The position numbers and the translations under genes are program-made. A stretch of 64,000 nucleotides of DNA from Gracilibacillus halotolerans. GTDB taxonomy: Bacteria > Bacillota > Bacilli > Bacillales > Amphibacillaceae. The DNA lies in contig NZ_JACHON010000004.1 of assembly GCF_014206945.1 (NCBI RefSeq), positions 1 through 64,000 on the forward strand. The letters are read 5' to 3'. Shown in pieces: positions 56,181 to 64,000 of the stretch; the first letter of the stretch is position 1, and each line of letters opens with the position of its first letter. The notes beneath the pieces are model-generated. The model saw only the letters and a list, made by a program, of their open reading frames with translations, searched no databases and was not told the DNA's origin.

Positions 56181-56492
56181 TTAATCGGGAATCCCTAGGG
56201 CTATTTTTGCATAGCGTGACATACGCTCTTTTGACCAAGGAGGACTCCATACAATATTCACTTCTGTTTCTTTTACCTCGGGAATATCTTCTAAAACACG
56301 TTTAATATCTTGCTCAATAGTTCCAGCTAGTGGACAACCCATTGATGTAAGTGTCATCGTTACTTTAGCAACACCTTCATCTTCCATATCTACACCATAT
56401 ACTAAACCTAGGTTAACAATATCTATACCTAACTCAGGGTCAATAACGTTTTCCAAGGCACCCATTAGATTCTCTTCCATTGCTTTATCCAT
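56181..56492 (-). CDS. yitW: MIP18/SufT-like iron-sulphur assembly factor (DUF59), YitW
   Basis: The 103-residue protein is a stand-alone DUF59 domain with DPELGIDIVNLGLVYGVD and the conserved Cys53 in TSMGCPLAG. Such proteins help assemble or transfer Fe-S clusters. The position next to a YitV-like esterase and a YitU-like phosphatase matches the B. subtilis yitU-yitV-yitW order. AGGAGG lies upstream of the ATG. Confidence 0.9.
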   Translation of the reverse strand: MDKAMEENLMGALENVIDPELGIDIVNLGLVYGVDMEDEGVAKVTMTLTSMGCPLAGTIEQDIKRVLEDIPEVKETEVNIVWSPPWSKERMSRYAKIALGIPD

Positions 56493-56571
56493 AAGGTTTA
56501 CCTCCTTTTTATAATAAAACTAGATATATCTACAGTATACTAAAATTCGGCCTAAAATTAAAATATATAAC

Positions 56572-57342
56572 TTAGAGATGGGTTTCAAACCATTTTACTA
56601 ACTCGTTTATTGCCATTCTACTTACCTTGTGTCCTCTGTTTGCTTCTCTCACATACTTAATTTTTTCTGATTGCGTATATTGCTTTGCTGCCATCTCGTA
56701 AAAGCTGTATGAATGATCAAAAGGAACAACCTCATCTTGTTCACCATGCCAAAAAAATAACGGACGATCAAAAAGTGTCTCCATACGTTGAGAAAGATCA
56801 ATTTCTTCCATATCATCCATGATTGTTTGGATTTGTTGCTCGGGAATTTCTATATCAGGTGCCTGCTCCTTCATACCTTCTATTGACATTGTAGCAAACT
56901 CGGATAGTTTCGGTGAACCCATTAATATCCCTGCAGTTTTCACCCAGGAAAATTGTGTTAATGCTGCTGCAGTGGAGATTCCTCCCATGCTTGTTCCAGC
57001 TATACCTAGACGATCTCCTTTTATTAGGTGCTTTGCTGCCAAAACTTCATAAATCGATTCTAAATCATCTAAATTTTGTTTAATAATTTCGAAAAAACGC
57101 ATTTTTAAAGCTGTAGAAGAAATTTTTTCTTCTCGCTCGCCATGTAACATTGCATCTGGCAAAATAACTCGATATCCTTTTTCCGCTAATAAATACGCAA
57201 TTGGTAAGTTTTGCTCTTTCGCACTCGTAATCCCATGGAGAAAAATCACGGTTGGTAGTGGATTATTTCTCTCATCTTGTTGAGAAATATTCAAAATCGG
57301 AATATTCAACCATGTCTCTTTATTTATTATAATGCTTGCCAT
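56572..57342 (-). CDS. yitV: Alpha/beta hydrolase, YitV-like esterase
   Basis: The 256-residue protein has the oxyanion strand IFLHGITSAKEQ, the nucleophile elbow GTSMGG (Ser at about 117), LFFWHGEQDEVVPF with the acid, and NRGHKVS with the His. This is a prolyl-oligopeptidase/dienelactone-hydrolase type esterase like B. subtilis YitV. The ATG at 57342 follows a GTG codon; the binding site GGAT is weak. The substrate is unknown. It is likely co-expressed with yitW, 79 bp downstream. Confidence 0.85.
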   Translation of the reverse strand: MASIIINKETWLNIPILNISQQDERNNPLPTVIFLHGITSAKEQNLPIAYLLAEKGYRVILPDAMLHGEREEKISSTALKMRFFEIIKQNLDDLESIYEVLAAKHLIKGDRLGIAGTSMGGISTAAALTQFSWVKTAGILMGSPKLSEFATMSIEGMKEQAPDIEIPEQQIQTIMDDMEEIDLSQRMETLFDRPLFFWHGEQDEVVPFDHSYSFYEMAAKQYTQSEKIKYVREANRGHKVSRMAINELVKWFETHL

Positions 57343-57484
57343 CACTTATCCAGATCCCTTCTAAAATATTCCTATTACTATGATAACTTTTCCATGTTGA
57401 ATGTGCAAAACATCGAAATTAGTAACTTCCTTTACTAATTGCTATTATAGATCTAGACTAAAGATATAAAATGAGGTGATAGTA

Positions 57485-58327
57485 ATGAGGAACACCAGAT
57501 ATTTAATCGCACTTGATTTAGACGGAACTCTGTTAACAAAAAATAAAACAATTAGTCACACGACTAAAAAGACGATACAGAAATTAATGAATCAAGGTCA
57601 TATTGTTGTAATCGCTACTGGACGTCCCCATAGAGCAAGTATTATGTACTATAAAGAACTTGGTCTTCAAACACCTATGGTAAATTTCAATGGTGCATTC
57701 ATTCACCACCCGTATGATAATAATTGGGATGCAGTTCACTCACCTCTCCCCAATCGAACAGCTAAAGAAATCATACAATCCTGTTATAAATTAGAAGTAG
57801 ATAATATATTGGCTGAAATTCAAGATGATATTTATTTGGACCAGTACGATGAAAGCATTATACAGTTCTTCACTAACCCTGAAGAATCTGAACAAATTAC
57901 AATTGGAAGTTTAAAAAATAATCTAAAAGGAGATCCAACCTCCCTAATGATTCAACCTAAGGAAGGTAAAGTGGATTCCATTCGTGAATATTTAGATAAA
58001 CATCATGCATCCATAATAGAACATCGGAAGTGGGGCGTACCTTGGGATGTTATCGAAATCGTAAAAAAAGGTGTAAATAAAGCTACAGGGCTTGAAAAAG
58101 TAGCTCATTACTTTAATATTCCTGCGGCTAATATTATTGCTTTTGGTGATGAAGATAATGACCTAGAGATGATTGAATACGCAGGAATTGGTGTTGCAAT
58201 GGGAAATGCTATTGATGAATTAAAAGAGAAGGCAACACATGTTACTAGTTCAAATGACGAGGATGGTATAGGTAAATTTTTGGAGGCGTATTTCAATGAA
58301 AAGATTCAACATACTTTTACCAATTAG
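57485..58327 (+). CDS. yitU: HAD-superfamily Cof-type phosphatase, YitU
   Basis: The 280-residue protein has HAD motif I LDLDGTLL (D11, D13), motif II VIATGRPH, a Lys in the cap-following segment, and motif III IAFGDEDNDLEMIEYAG. It is a Cof-type IIB hydrolase like B. subtilis YitU, for which phosphatase activity on FMN precursors and sugar phosphates has been described for related proteins. GAGGTGAT precedes the ATG at 57485; the earlier GTG overlaps that site. It is divergent from yitV. Confidence 0.9.
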   Translation: MRNTRYLIALDLDGTLLTKNKTISHTTKKTIQKLMNQGHIVVIATGRPHRASIMYYKELGLQTPMVNFNGAFIHHPYDNNWDAVHSPLPNRTAKEIIQSCYKLEVDNILAEIQDDIYLDQYDESIIQFFTNPEESEQITIGSLKNNLKGDPTSLMIQPKEGKVDSIREYLDKHHASIIEHRKWGVPWDVIEIVKKGVNKATGLEKVAHYFNIPAANIIAFGDEDNDLEMIEYAGIGVAMGNAIDELKEKATHVTSSNDEDGIGKFLEAYFNEKIQHTFTN

Positions 58328-58482
58328 CTTTCATGAATAGTTTTATCCTTAAGAGCCATAATAAGTAGCGAGCACGAAAGAAGTGCTCTCTTAACTATAC
58401 TTTTAAGCGGTATTTCCGCTAACGAATCGAATAGTAATCAATAGGTTAACTTAACGATTCGACATGATCAGGAGGGTATAGG

Positions 58483-58680
58483 ATGGCTAACAACATGTTC
58501 CAGCAAGCAAAAGATGCAGTAACTCGTATGATGAATGGCGAAAATGGCGGTTTCAGCGAGCAAGATAAGGAAGCGGCTAAACAAGCTATTCAGTCTGCAT
58601 ATCAGAATGCATCTGCTGAAGAAGAGAAAGAACTAAGAGCTTTAGAAGCACAGCTTAGACAAGAAGACGAGTTAAAATAA
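58483..58680 (+). CDS. DUF3813 protein
   Basis: The 65-residue helical protein (MFQQAKDAVTRMMNGE... AKQAIQSAYQNASAEEEKELRALEAQLRQ) matches the DUF3813 family of small Bacillaceae proteins. It is mostly amphipathic helix, without Cys or membrane segment. GGAGGGTATAGG precedes the ATG. It has its own terminator. No function is known; related genes sit beside yitU in B. subtilis. Confidence 0.8.
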   Translation: MANNMFQQAKDAVTRMMNGENGGFSEQDKEAAKQAIQSAYQNASAEEEKELRALEAQLRQEDELK

Positions 58681-58696
58681 GCGGTGTTTACAGCAA

Positions 58697-58729
58697 AGCC
58701 AAAGAGAATCTTTATCTCTTTGGCTTTTG
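58697..58729 (+). terminator. Terminator of the DUF3813 gene
   Basis: AGCCAAAGAGA (58697-58707) pairs with TCTCTTTGGCT (58715-58725), followed by TTTG. Confidence 0.85.
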
Positions 58730-58871
58730 CTTATTAATATAGAAGTTCAATAAAAGATTCGACAACATTTTATCCTACATACAACAAGCAAGGACTTTTT
58801 GCCTTCCTCTTTTTAATTGTGACAATATTTGATATGATAGTAGTAATGTTATCGTACAGGAGGTAAACGAG

Positions 58872-59135
58872 ATGAGTATACATGTAGATGCTACACCAAA
58901 TCCTAATGCAATGAAATTTACGACTGATAAAATGATCTTTCAAGGCGATGCTAGCGTATCGGTCATGCCAGGTGAAGAAAGTGAACACGAAATTATGAAT
59001 GAGCTATTACAATTAGATGGTGTCGCTAATGTCTTTGGGTTCCAAAACTTTATCACAATTAATAAAGAACCTGATGCAGAATGGGAAGGTCTAATTGAAA
59101 GAGTGAAAGACGTAATGAGTAACAAAGGATTCTAA
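58872..59135 (+). CDS. NifU N-terminal-type scaffold (Nfu_N) domain protein
   Basis: The 87-residue protein is a single Nfu_N domain: DATPNPNAMKFTTDKMIF, then ELLQLDGVANVFGFQNFITINKEPDAEWEGL. The usual partner, the NifU_C domain with its CxxC, is absent. Family members assist Fe-S cluster transfer or Fe-S repair. Its proximity to the yitW-like Fe-S factor, 2.4 kb away, is suggestive. AGGAGG is the binding site; a terminator follows. Confidence 0.88.
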   Translation: MSIHVDATPNPNAMKFTTDKMIFQGDASVSVMPGEESEHEIMNELLQLDGVANVFGFQNFITINKEPDAEWEGLIERVKDVMSNKGF

Positions 59136-59158
59136 GTACGTACTAGTTAACTTCAAGA

Positions 59159-59191
59159 AGCTGAGCATCCAGAAGACTGCTCAGCTTTTTT
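59159..59191 (+). terminator. Terminator of the Nfu_N gene
   Basis: AGCTGAGCA (59159-59167) pairs with TGCTCAGCT (59178-59186), followed by TTTTTT. Confidence 0.85.
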
Positions 59192-59228
59192 CATGTCACA
59201 ATGAATGCCACTTTATAAATTTATAAAG

Positions 59229-60074
59229 TTAGTCATTTTTTCTGAAAAAGCCATACACTCCAGCTGTCTGGATAACATTCGTAAAGGCATTTTCATCGAC
59301 TGACTGAATAATTTTTTCTAAATCATATAGCTCATATCTTGTGATCACCAAATACAACATATTTTTATTTTCTCTTGTGTACGCACCTGTAACTGGTAAT
59401 ATTGTAATTCCTCGAACCATTTTATTATGGATGGCTTTTTGTAGTTCTTCCGCCTTCTTCGTTACAATCATCGCAGTTACTTTCTCATGTCTTGTATGTA
59501 TCGTATCAATCACTCGTGTCGTCACGTATAATCCAATCAATGTATAAAGCGCGTTTTCTGGTTCGTTTAAAATACCAGCAACTAAAATAATCATACCATT
59601 TATAACCATTAAATAACCGCCGATTGGTTTATCACGAAGTCTCGAGAAAAACATAGCAACAATGTCGGAACCACCAGTAGAAGCACCCCACTTTAACGTT
59701 ATACCAACACCAACTCCTGAGATAACTCCTCCAAAAACGGCATTAAGTATGATATCATTGGATAGTTGAATAATGGGTAATACTTCTAATGCAAGCGAGG
59801 TAAACAAAACAGAAATAAGACTATAAACGGTAAATCCTTTTCCTACTTTTAACCAACCTAGAATAAAGACGGGAATATTTAAAAGTAATAATAGGACACC
59901 TGTAGTAATATTAATACCAACATAATCTACAAATATCGTATTTAATATTTGGGACATACCTGTAAATCCGCTCGCATATACATTAGCGGATATAAAGAAA
60001 AAATTGAGCGCAATGGCATTTAGTATTGCGCCCACAATTACTATTGCAATACGTTTCGCTTCCATGAAAAACAT
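59229..60074 (-). CDS. yitT: YitT-family membrane protein (DUF161 + DUF2179)
   Basis: The 281-residue protein has five to six membrane helices (residues 1-175), including the family signature LKWGASTGGSDIVAMFFSR, then a cytoplasmic DUF2179 domain (KKAEELQKAIHNKMVRGITILPVTGAY...). B. subtilis has several such proteins; roles are unclear, with some linked to transport of small molecules. GGGGGTTAT precedes the ATG at 60074. It is divergent from the degV-like gene, as in the B. subtilis yitS-yitT pair. Confidence 0.9.
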   Translation of the reverse strand: MFFMEAKRIAIVIVGAILNAIALNFFFISANVYASGFTGMSQILNTIFVDYVGINITTGVLLLLLNIPVFILGWLKVGKGFTVYSLISVLFTSLALEVLPIIQLSNDIILNAVFGGVISGVGVGITLKWGASTGGSDIVAMFFSRLRDKPIGGYLMVINGMIILVAGILNEPENALYTLIGLYVTTRVIDTIHTRHEKVTAMIVTKKAEELQKAIHNKMVRGITILPVTGAYTRENKNMLYLVITRYELYDLEKIIQSVDENAFTNVIQTAGVYGFFRKND

Positions 60075-60313
60075 GTATGATAACCCCCTAGCTTAAGAAT
60101 CTAACAACTATGTATAATACCATACCCTTATCGTAAACACTTTAAAAAGCACTCTTACAAACTTATACCATTCTTTAAATCGATTACATAAGGGAATCTT
60201 ATATTGTTTCTCGTGAATATGTTTACCCATTAATTTTGACGTATTTGTTGCTTGAGATTAAACTTATATTAAGCTATTATCGTAAAAACATACCAAAAGG
60301 GGAGGTAAAAATT

Positions 60314-61174
60314 ATGGCGATAAAAATTTTAGCCGATTCCGCATCCGACTTAACAACAGAAGATTGTCAGAAGTATGATATAGAAGTTTTACCATTAACG
60401 GTTCAGCTTGATGGAGAGGAATACCAAGATGGTGTTACCATATCACCGAAAAAAGTATATGACGCAATGCGTAACGGAAAAGCACCTAAAACTGCACAAG
60501 TGAGTCCGCAATTATTCAAGGATAGTTTTGAGAAACACATTGAAGAAGGAAATACTGTTATTTATTTAGCATTTTCATCCGAATTATCAGGGACGTACCA
60601 AGGTGCTAAGCTAATGGAACAGGAAGTAAAAGAAAAGCACCCAGACGCAAATTTACATATTATTGATACAAAATGTGCTTCTTTAGGTTATGGACTTGTT
60701 GTCCTTAGAGCTGCTGAACTTGCTCAATCCGGCGCTAGTGTGGAAGAAATATTAGAGGCTAGTAAGCACAATGCACTTCATATGGAGCATATTTTTACTG
60801 TCGATGATCTTGAGTATCTATATCGTGGAGGTCGTGTTAGTAAGACAGCCGCATTTGTCGGTACGTTACTAAAGATTAAACCTTTATTACATGTTGAAGA
60901 TGGTAAATTAATTCCATTAGAAAAAATTCGGGGATCGAAGAAAGTTTACAAACGTATGTTAGAAATTATGGATGAACGTGGTATGGATTTAAGTGATCAA
61001 GTAATTGGCATTAGTCATGGAGATGCTTTAGATGTTGCAGAGTCCATCGCAGATATGTTCCGTGAAAAATGGAATGTAAAAGATGTCAAAATTAACATGG
61101 TCGGTTCTTCGATCGGCGCGCATGCAGGGCCAGGTACAATTGCTGTTTTCTTTTTAAATGATAAACAAAAATAA
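60314..61174 (+). CDS. yitS: DegV-family fatty-acid-binding protein (YitS-like)
   Basis: The 286-residue protein starts with ILADSASDLTTEDCQKYDIEVLPL and has LAFSSELSGTYQGA, VDDLEYLYRGGRVSK and the C-terminal SSIGAHAGPGTIAVFF of DegV proteins. Family members (FakB) bind fatty acids and hand them to FakA kinase. The Ser-Asp-containing loops are intact. GGGGAGG lies before the ATG at 60314; the upstream in-frame start at 60236 lacks a site. Confidence 0.9.
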   Translation: MAIKILADSASDLTTEDCQKYDIEVLPLTVQLDGEEYQDGVTISPKKVYDAMRNGKAPKTAQVSPQLFKDSFEKHIEEGNTVIYLAFSSELSGTYQGAKLMEQEVKEKHPDANLHIIDTKCASLGYGLVVLRAAELAQSGASVEEILEASKHNALHMEHIFTVDDLEYLYRGGRVSKTAAFVGTLLKIKPLLHVEDGKLIPLEKIRGSKKVYKRMLEIMDERGMDLSDQVIGISHGDALDVAESIADMFREKWNVKDVKINMVGSSIGAHAGPGTIAVFFLNDKQK

Positions 61175-61208
61175 CTGCAAAAATAGAATTTTGGAATCGG
61201 AGTATTCT

Positions 61209-61696
61209 TTAGATGCGTTCGATTCCTTTTTCTTTAGCACTTTTGATCACTAATTTATTTTTAACACGATTCTTAAAACCTAACGATACTCCTCTTTGTT
61301 GCAAAAAATCTACAGTCCACTTTAAATCGTCTTTACCTAATTGAAACTCTTTATGGATCCTATCCATCCAGTCTTCGATATTATTAAATTTAGTTGTTCT
61401 GTCTTCTTTACTGTGTCGAACCGTAATCTGATTGTTACGAACCCATATATACTTAGTTCCTGTCACCTTTGCCATACTAACTCTTCGCATAAATGGATTG
61501 GCGTCGCTATCATGAAAAGATGCTTCTATATTTGTTTGGAAGTCGATTTCCTTCATAGGTGAAAGATGAATTTACTAGTAAGTTCGTAAGGAACACGCGC
61601 GAGATGATGCTGATAGAGTTTTATTAGAAAGTCCTTTGTTGGTTCTTCCTTTTCTAAGCCAAGATAGGCGATGTATTTATTTAGCCATGTATTCAT
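61209..61696 (-). pseudogene. Remnant of an arylamine N-acetyltransferase-like gene
   Basis: Two adjacent frames on minus together look like the ends of an arylamine N-acetyltransferase. The first (61696 down to about 61556, 47 codons) reads MNTWLNKYIAYLGLEKEE... LYQHHLARVPYELTSKFIF, like the NAT start ending in VPFEN. It ends in TGA overlapping the ATG of a 115-codon frame (61556-61209) with EASFHDSDANPFMRRVSMAKV and IHKEFQLGKDDL, like the NAT C-terminus. About 100 central residues with the Cys-His-Asp triad are missing, and the frame shifts at the joint. The second frame could still be expressed. The family call is moderately sure. Confidence 0.55.
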
Positions 61697-61857
61697 CACA
61701 AATCCTCCCCTTTTTTTAACTTTATTGTACCAGAAATTCCCTCTTTGAAATTATTTAAAAAAACAACTTTTTTATAAAGTTTATATGTATCTTTTTCAAA
61801 CTATTTCGTGTAAAGTAATTCTTTATAGAACAACTATATAGAAAAAGAGGATTGCAA

Positions 61858-63216
61858 ATGGAAAAGACAGAAAAGAAACTGAGTTTATTCGCTCTGACAT
61901 GGCCAATCTTTATTGAAATTCTTTTACACATGTTAATGGGGAATGCGGATACACTCATGCTTAGTCAATACTCGGATAATTCTGTAGCTGCAGTTGGTGT
62001 GTCTAATCAAATTTTATCGTTTATTATTGTGATGTTTGGCTTTGTAGCAGGTGGTGCAGCAATACTAGTTGCGCAAAATCTAGGTGCCAAAAAGCCACTT
62101 GATGCTGGTAAAGTAGCCATGACCTCTATTAGTCTTAATTTATTAATAGGTTTATTGCTCAGCTTTATCCTAGTCATATTTAGTAAACAAGCTCTGAATC
62201 TTATGGATATACCTAGTGAACTTATGGGCGAAGCTTCTACGTATATGAGTGTTGTTGGTGGATTTATGTTTATTCAAGCGCTCATTATGACGATTGCAGC
62301 AGTATTAAGAAGTTACGGTTTTACGAAGGATCCAATGTTTGTAACAATCGGAATGAACATTATTAATGTAATAGGTAACTATTTTGTTATTTTTGGGCCA
62401 TTCGGCTTCCCAGTTCTAGGTGTTGAGGGGGTTGCATACTCTACTGCTATTAGTAGATTACTAGGATTCATTGCACTTATCATCATTCTAATCATAAGAA
62501 GTAATCGTCAGTTACCTTTTCAATCTATTTTTAGATATCGAAAAGATGATGTAATGGGATTATTACGAATTGGTGTTCCTGCTGGAGGAGAACAACTCTC
62601 CTACAATGGAAGTCAGATGGTAATCACATATTTTATTGCACAAATGGGAACGATTGCTCTGACAACGAAAGTATACGTTCAAAATATCGGGATGTTTATC
62701 ATGTTATTCTCTGTCGCCATTAGTCAGGGAAGTCAAATATTAATTGGACGATATATTGGTGCAGGTGAGATTGATAGCGCCTACCAACGAGGTATAAAAA
62801 GCTTAAAGATCTCTATCCTAATCAGTACAATTGCGGCCGTTATCGTCTATACCTTTAACCAGCCACTTCTTGGAATATTTACGGATGATGCTAGTATTCT
62901 AGAACAAGGTGCTATGTTATTATTAATGACGGTTATTTTAGAACCTGGTAGAGCCTTTAACCTAGTCTTAATAAACTCTCTTCGAGCTGCAAGTGATGTT
63001 AAATTTCCTGTATACATAGGTATTGCTGTTATGTGGGGAGTCGGCGTTACATTTGCATGGTTCTTTGGAATTTTCTTAGGTCTAGGTCTTATTGGTATAT
63101 GGATTGCTTTCATTGCAGATGAATGGATACGAGGTTTCTTCATGCTAAAAAGATGGAATTCTCGCGCATGGTCTACTAAATCCTTTGTTAAACAGAAAAG
63201 TGCCGTCAACGAATAA
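61858..63216 (+). CDS. MATE-family multidrug efflux transporter
   Basis: The 452-residue protein has 12 membrane helices in two repeats, with the MATE pieces GNADTLMLSQYSDNSVAAVGVSNQI near the start and QNIGMFIMLFSVAISQGSQILIGRYIGAGE in the second half. It probably exports cationic drugs in exchange for Na+ or H+. GAGGATTG precedes the ATG at 61858, with a TTG six bases earlier as an alternative. A perfect hairpin follows the stop. No regulator lies next to it. Confidence 0.9.
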   Translation: MEKTEKKLSLFALTWPIFIEILLHMLMGNADTLMLSQYSDNSVAAVGVSNQILSFIIVMFGFVAGGAAILVAQNLGAKKPLDAGKVAMTSISLNLLIGLLLSFILVIFSKQALNLMDIPSELMGEASTYMSVVGGFMFIQALIMTIAAVLRSYGFTKDPMFVTIGMNIINVIGNYFVIFGPFGFPVLGVEGVAYSTAISRLLGFIALIIILIIRSNRQLPFQSIFRYRKDDVMGLLRIGVPAGGEQLSYNGSQMVITYFIAQMGTIALTTKVYVQNIGMFIMLFSVAISQGSQILIGRYIGAGEIDSAYQRGIKSLKISILISTIAAVIVYTFNQPLLGIFTDDASILEQGAMLLLMTVILEPGRAFNLVLINSLRAASDVKFPVYIGIAVMWGVGVTFAWFFGIFLGLGLIGIWIAFIADEWIRGFFMLKRWNSRAWSTKSFVKQKSAVNE

Positions 63217-63230
63217 AAATTCTCATATAC

Positions 63231-63261
63231 ACCTCCTGATAATCATTCATTATCAGGAGGT
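63231..63261 (+). terminator. Terminator of the MATE gene
   Basis: ACCTCCTGATAAT (63231-63243) pairs perfectly with ATTATCAGGAGGT (63249-63261), followed by TATTTTG. Confidence 0.82.
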
Positions 63262-63298
63262 TATTTTGTTGGGTAATAATGTTTCTTCCATCGAAAAA

Positions 63299-63572
63299 GA
63301 AGCTGAGACGGAATTATTTAATCATACTAAAAACCAAATGATTCGGTAGAATCAGTTCAGTTTGTATGTTTTTTATAATTACTTCGCTAAAACACTTCGC
63401 TTTCCGCAGGCAACGCTTCAACTAATTACAAAAGTTCAATTGAACTTTTGTAATGGATTTTCAGCTGTTGCTTTCCTGCAGGAGTCTACGTGTTTTTGCT
63501 GCGTAATTTATATTTCATTTTTTAATTGTTCGCCTTTAATATTGTAAAATTTAGTTATTTCCCAGCCTCTCG
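63299..63572 (+). repeat. Dispersed repeat, copy C (left flank of second IS200 remnant)
   Basis: It starts AAGCTGAGACGGAATTATT and repeats copy B almost throughout, without the insert seen there. It has an internal palindrome AAAAGTTCAATTGAACTTTT at about 63430-63449. Confidence 0.85.
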
Positions 63573-63852
63573 ATTTATGCGAACGCAAAGCACTATACTT
63601 GAGGTAAATGTATGTTGAGATCATATACACATGTTAGTAAGTATGCCCTCGATATTAAGCGTATCTCAATCTATGGGATATTTAATAGGGAAAAGTAGTG
63701 TAATTGGATCGTCACGCCAATCTCAAATATAAATACGGAAATCGCAAGTTTTGGTGCTGTGGTTTATTAGGAATCAGCTCAAAGAAGATTACATGACGGG
63801 CCAATTAACAATATTCGAAGAGTTTGATCCGTTTACAGGAAAAAAACAATAA
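63573..63852 (+). pseudogene. Second degenerate IS200/IS605-type TnpA remnant
   Basis: It reads as the C-terminal half of TnpA in broken frames: a stop, then DHIHMLVSMP (HUH His retained, CAC at 63628-63630), SQSMGYLIGKSSVIG, a frameshift, a deletion over the catalytic-Tyr region, then NQLKEDYMTGQLTIFEEFDPFTGKKQ and TAA. The first half seen in the 39.8-kb copy is deleted, so copy C joins directly to the TTATGCGAACGCAAAGCAC block. GGCCTTTCAGGCC at about 63907 is the right-end hairpin. Confidence 0.85.
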
Positions 63853-63970
63853 GGGATCCTTTTAGAATCAGTGAGTAAATGTGGTGCAGAGGAGAATCAT
63901 TCGATAGGCCTTTCAGGCCGAGACAAAAAAATAGCACGAACATCCAACTAAATCATAGAAATGATATAAA

Positions 63971-64000
63971 TAGCCAAGTCAAAATACAAGACTCCTGCAG
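63971..64000 (-). repeat. Dispersed repeat, copy E (right flank, inverted, cut by window end)
   Basis: The last 30 bases (ending GACTCCTGCAG) match the start of copy D exactly, so the second element has the same flank-IS200-inverted-flank layout as the first and continues past the window. Confidence 0.8.

Overview
The window looks like the chromosome of a low-GC Bacillaceae bacterium. I infer the Oceanobacillus/Virgibacillus group from the protein sequences and from the conserved Bacillus subtilis-like gene order; no 16S gene is present to prove it. It carries spore coat genes, competence-associated genes (coiA, mecA, med) and the spx/spxH redox adaptor genes, as expected of an endospore-forming Firmicute. 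I see no rRNA or tRNA gene, no CRISPR array and no intact mobile element.

Layout. (1) 1-6.8 kb is an accessory region: the 3' end of a DDE transposase, about 450 bp of non-coding DNA with inverted repeats, then a minus-strand operon for a type III-like restriction-modification system (Mod methyltransferase, Res helicase-nuclease) with an unusual third gene that shows a possible PD-(D/E)XK nuclease signature. (2) 6.9-16 kb holds small unknown genes, a methyltransferase, a TetR-MMPL export pair with two tandem palindromic operators, a DUF3298-type secreted protein, yjcH and yjcF homologues, a YetF-like membrane protein and a C45-family Ntn hydrolase. (3) 16-17.5 kb is a divergent spore-coat cluster (an acidic protein and CotO on one side, CotZ/CotY on the other). 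(4) 17.6-26.8 kb holds a BCCT osmolyte transporter, fabI, a mgtE-yjbQ cation pair, an FtsW/RodA protein and prpE. (5) 27-39 kb matches the B. subtilis yjbO-nadK-yjbM-yjbK-yjbI-yjbH-pepF-coiA-mecA-spx-yjbC block. (6) 40.6-55 kb holds a putative glycoside hydrolase, the oppABCDF operon, trpS, yjbA, fabF-fabH, med and a YjzD-like gene. (7) 55-61 kb holds uppP and the yitW-yitV-yitU-(DUF3813)-NifU-like-yitT-yitS block, then a decayed arylamine N-acetyltransferase and a MATE exporter.

How genes work together. Fatty-acid elongation genes sit at two loci (fabI; fabH-fabF), each preceded by a FapR-like operator. Spx (redox regulator), SpxH (its ClpXP adaptor), MecA (ClpC adaptor), YjbI and Med form a stress/competence proteolysis neighbourhood. 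The opp operon has three near-consensus CodY boxes upstream and an internal hairpin after oppA that could keep the binding protein in excess.

Dispersed repeats. A 240-320 bp repeat family occurs at 26.8, 39.4, 40.4, 63.3 and 64.0 kb. Two pairs flank decayed IS200-type TnpA genes in inverted orientation, which suggests that a composite element was copied and then decayed. One solitary copy supplies what looks like the terminator of prpE.
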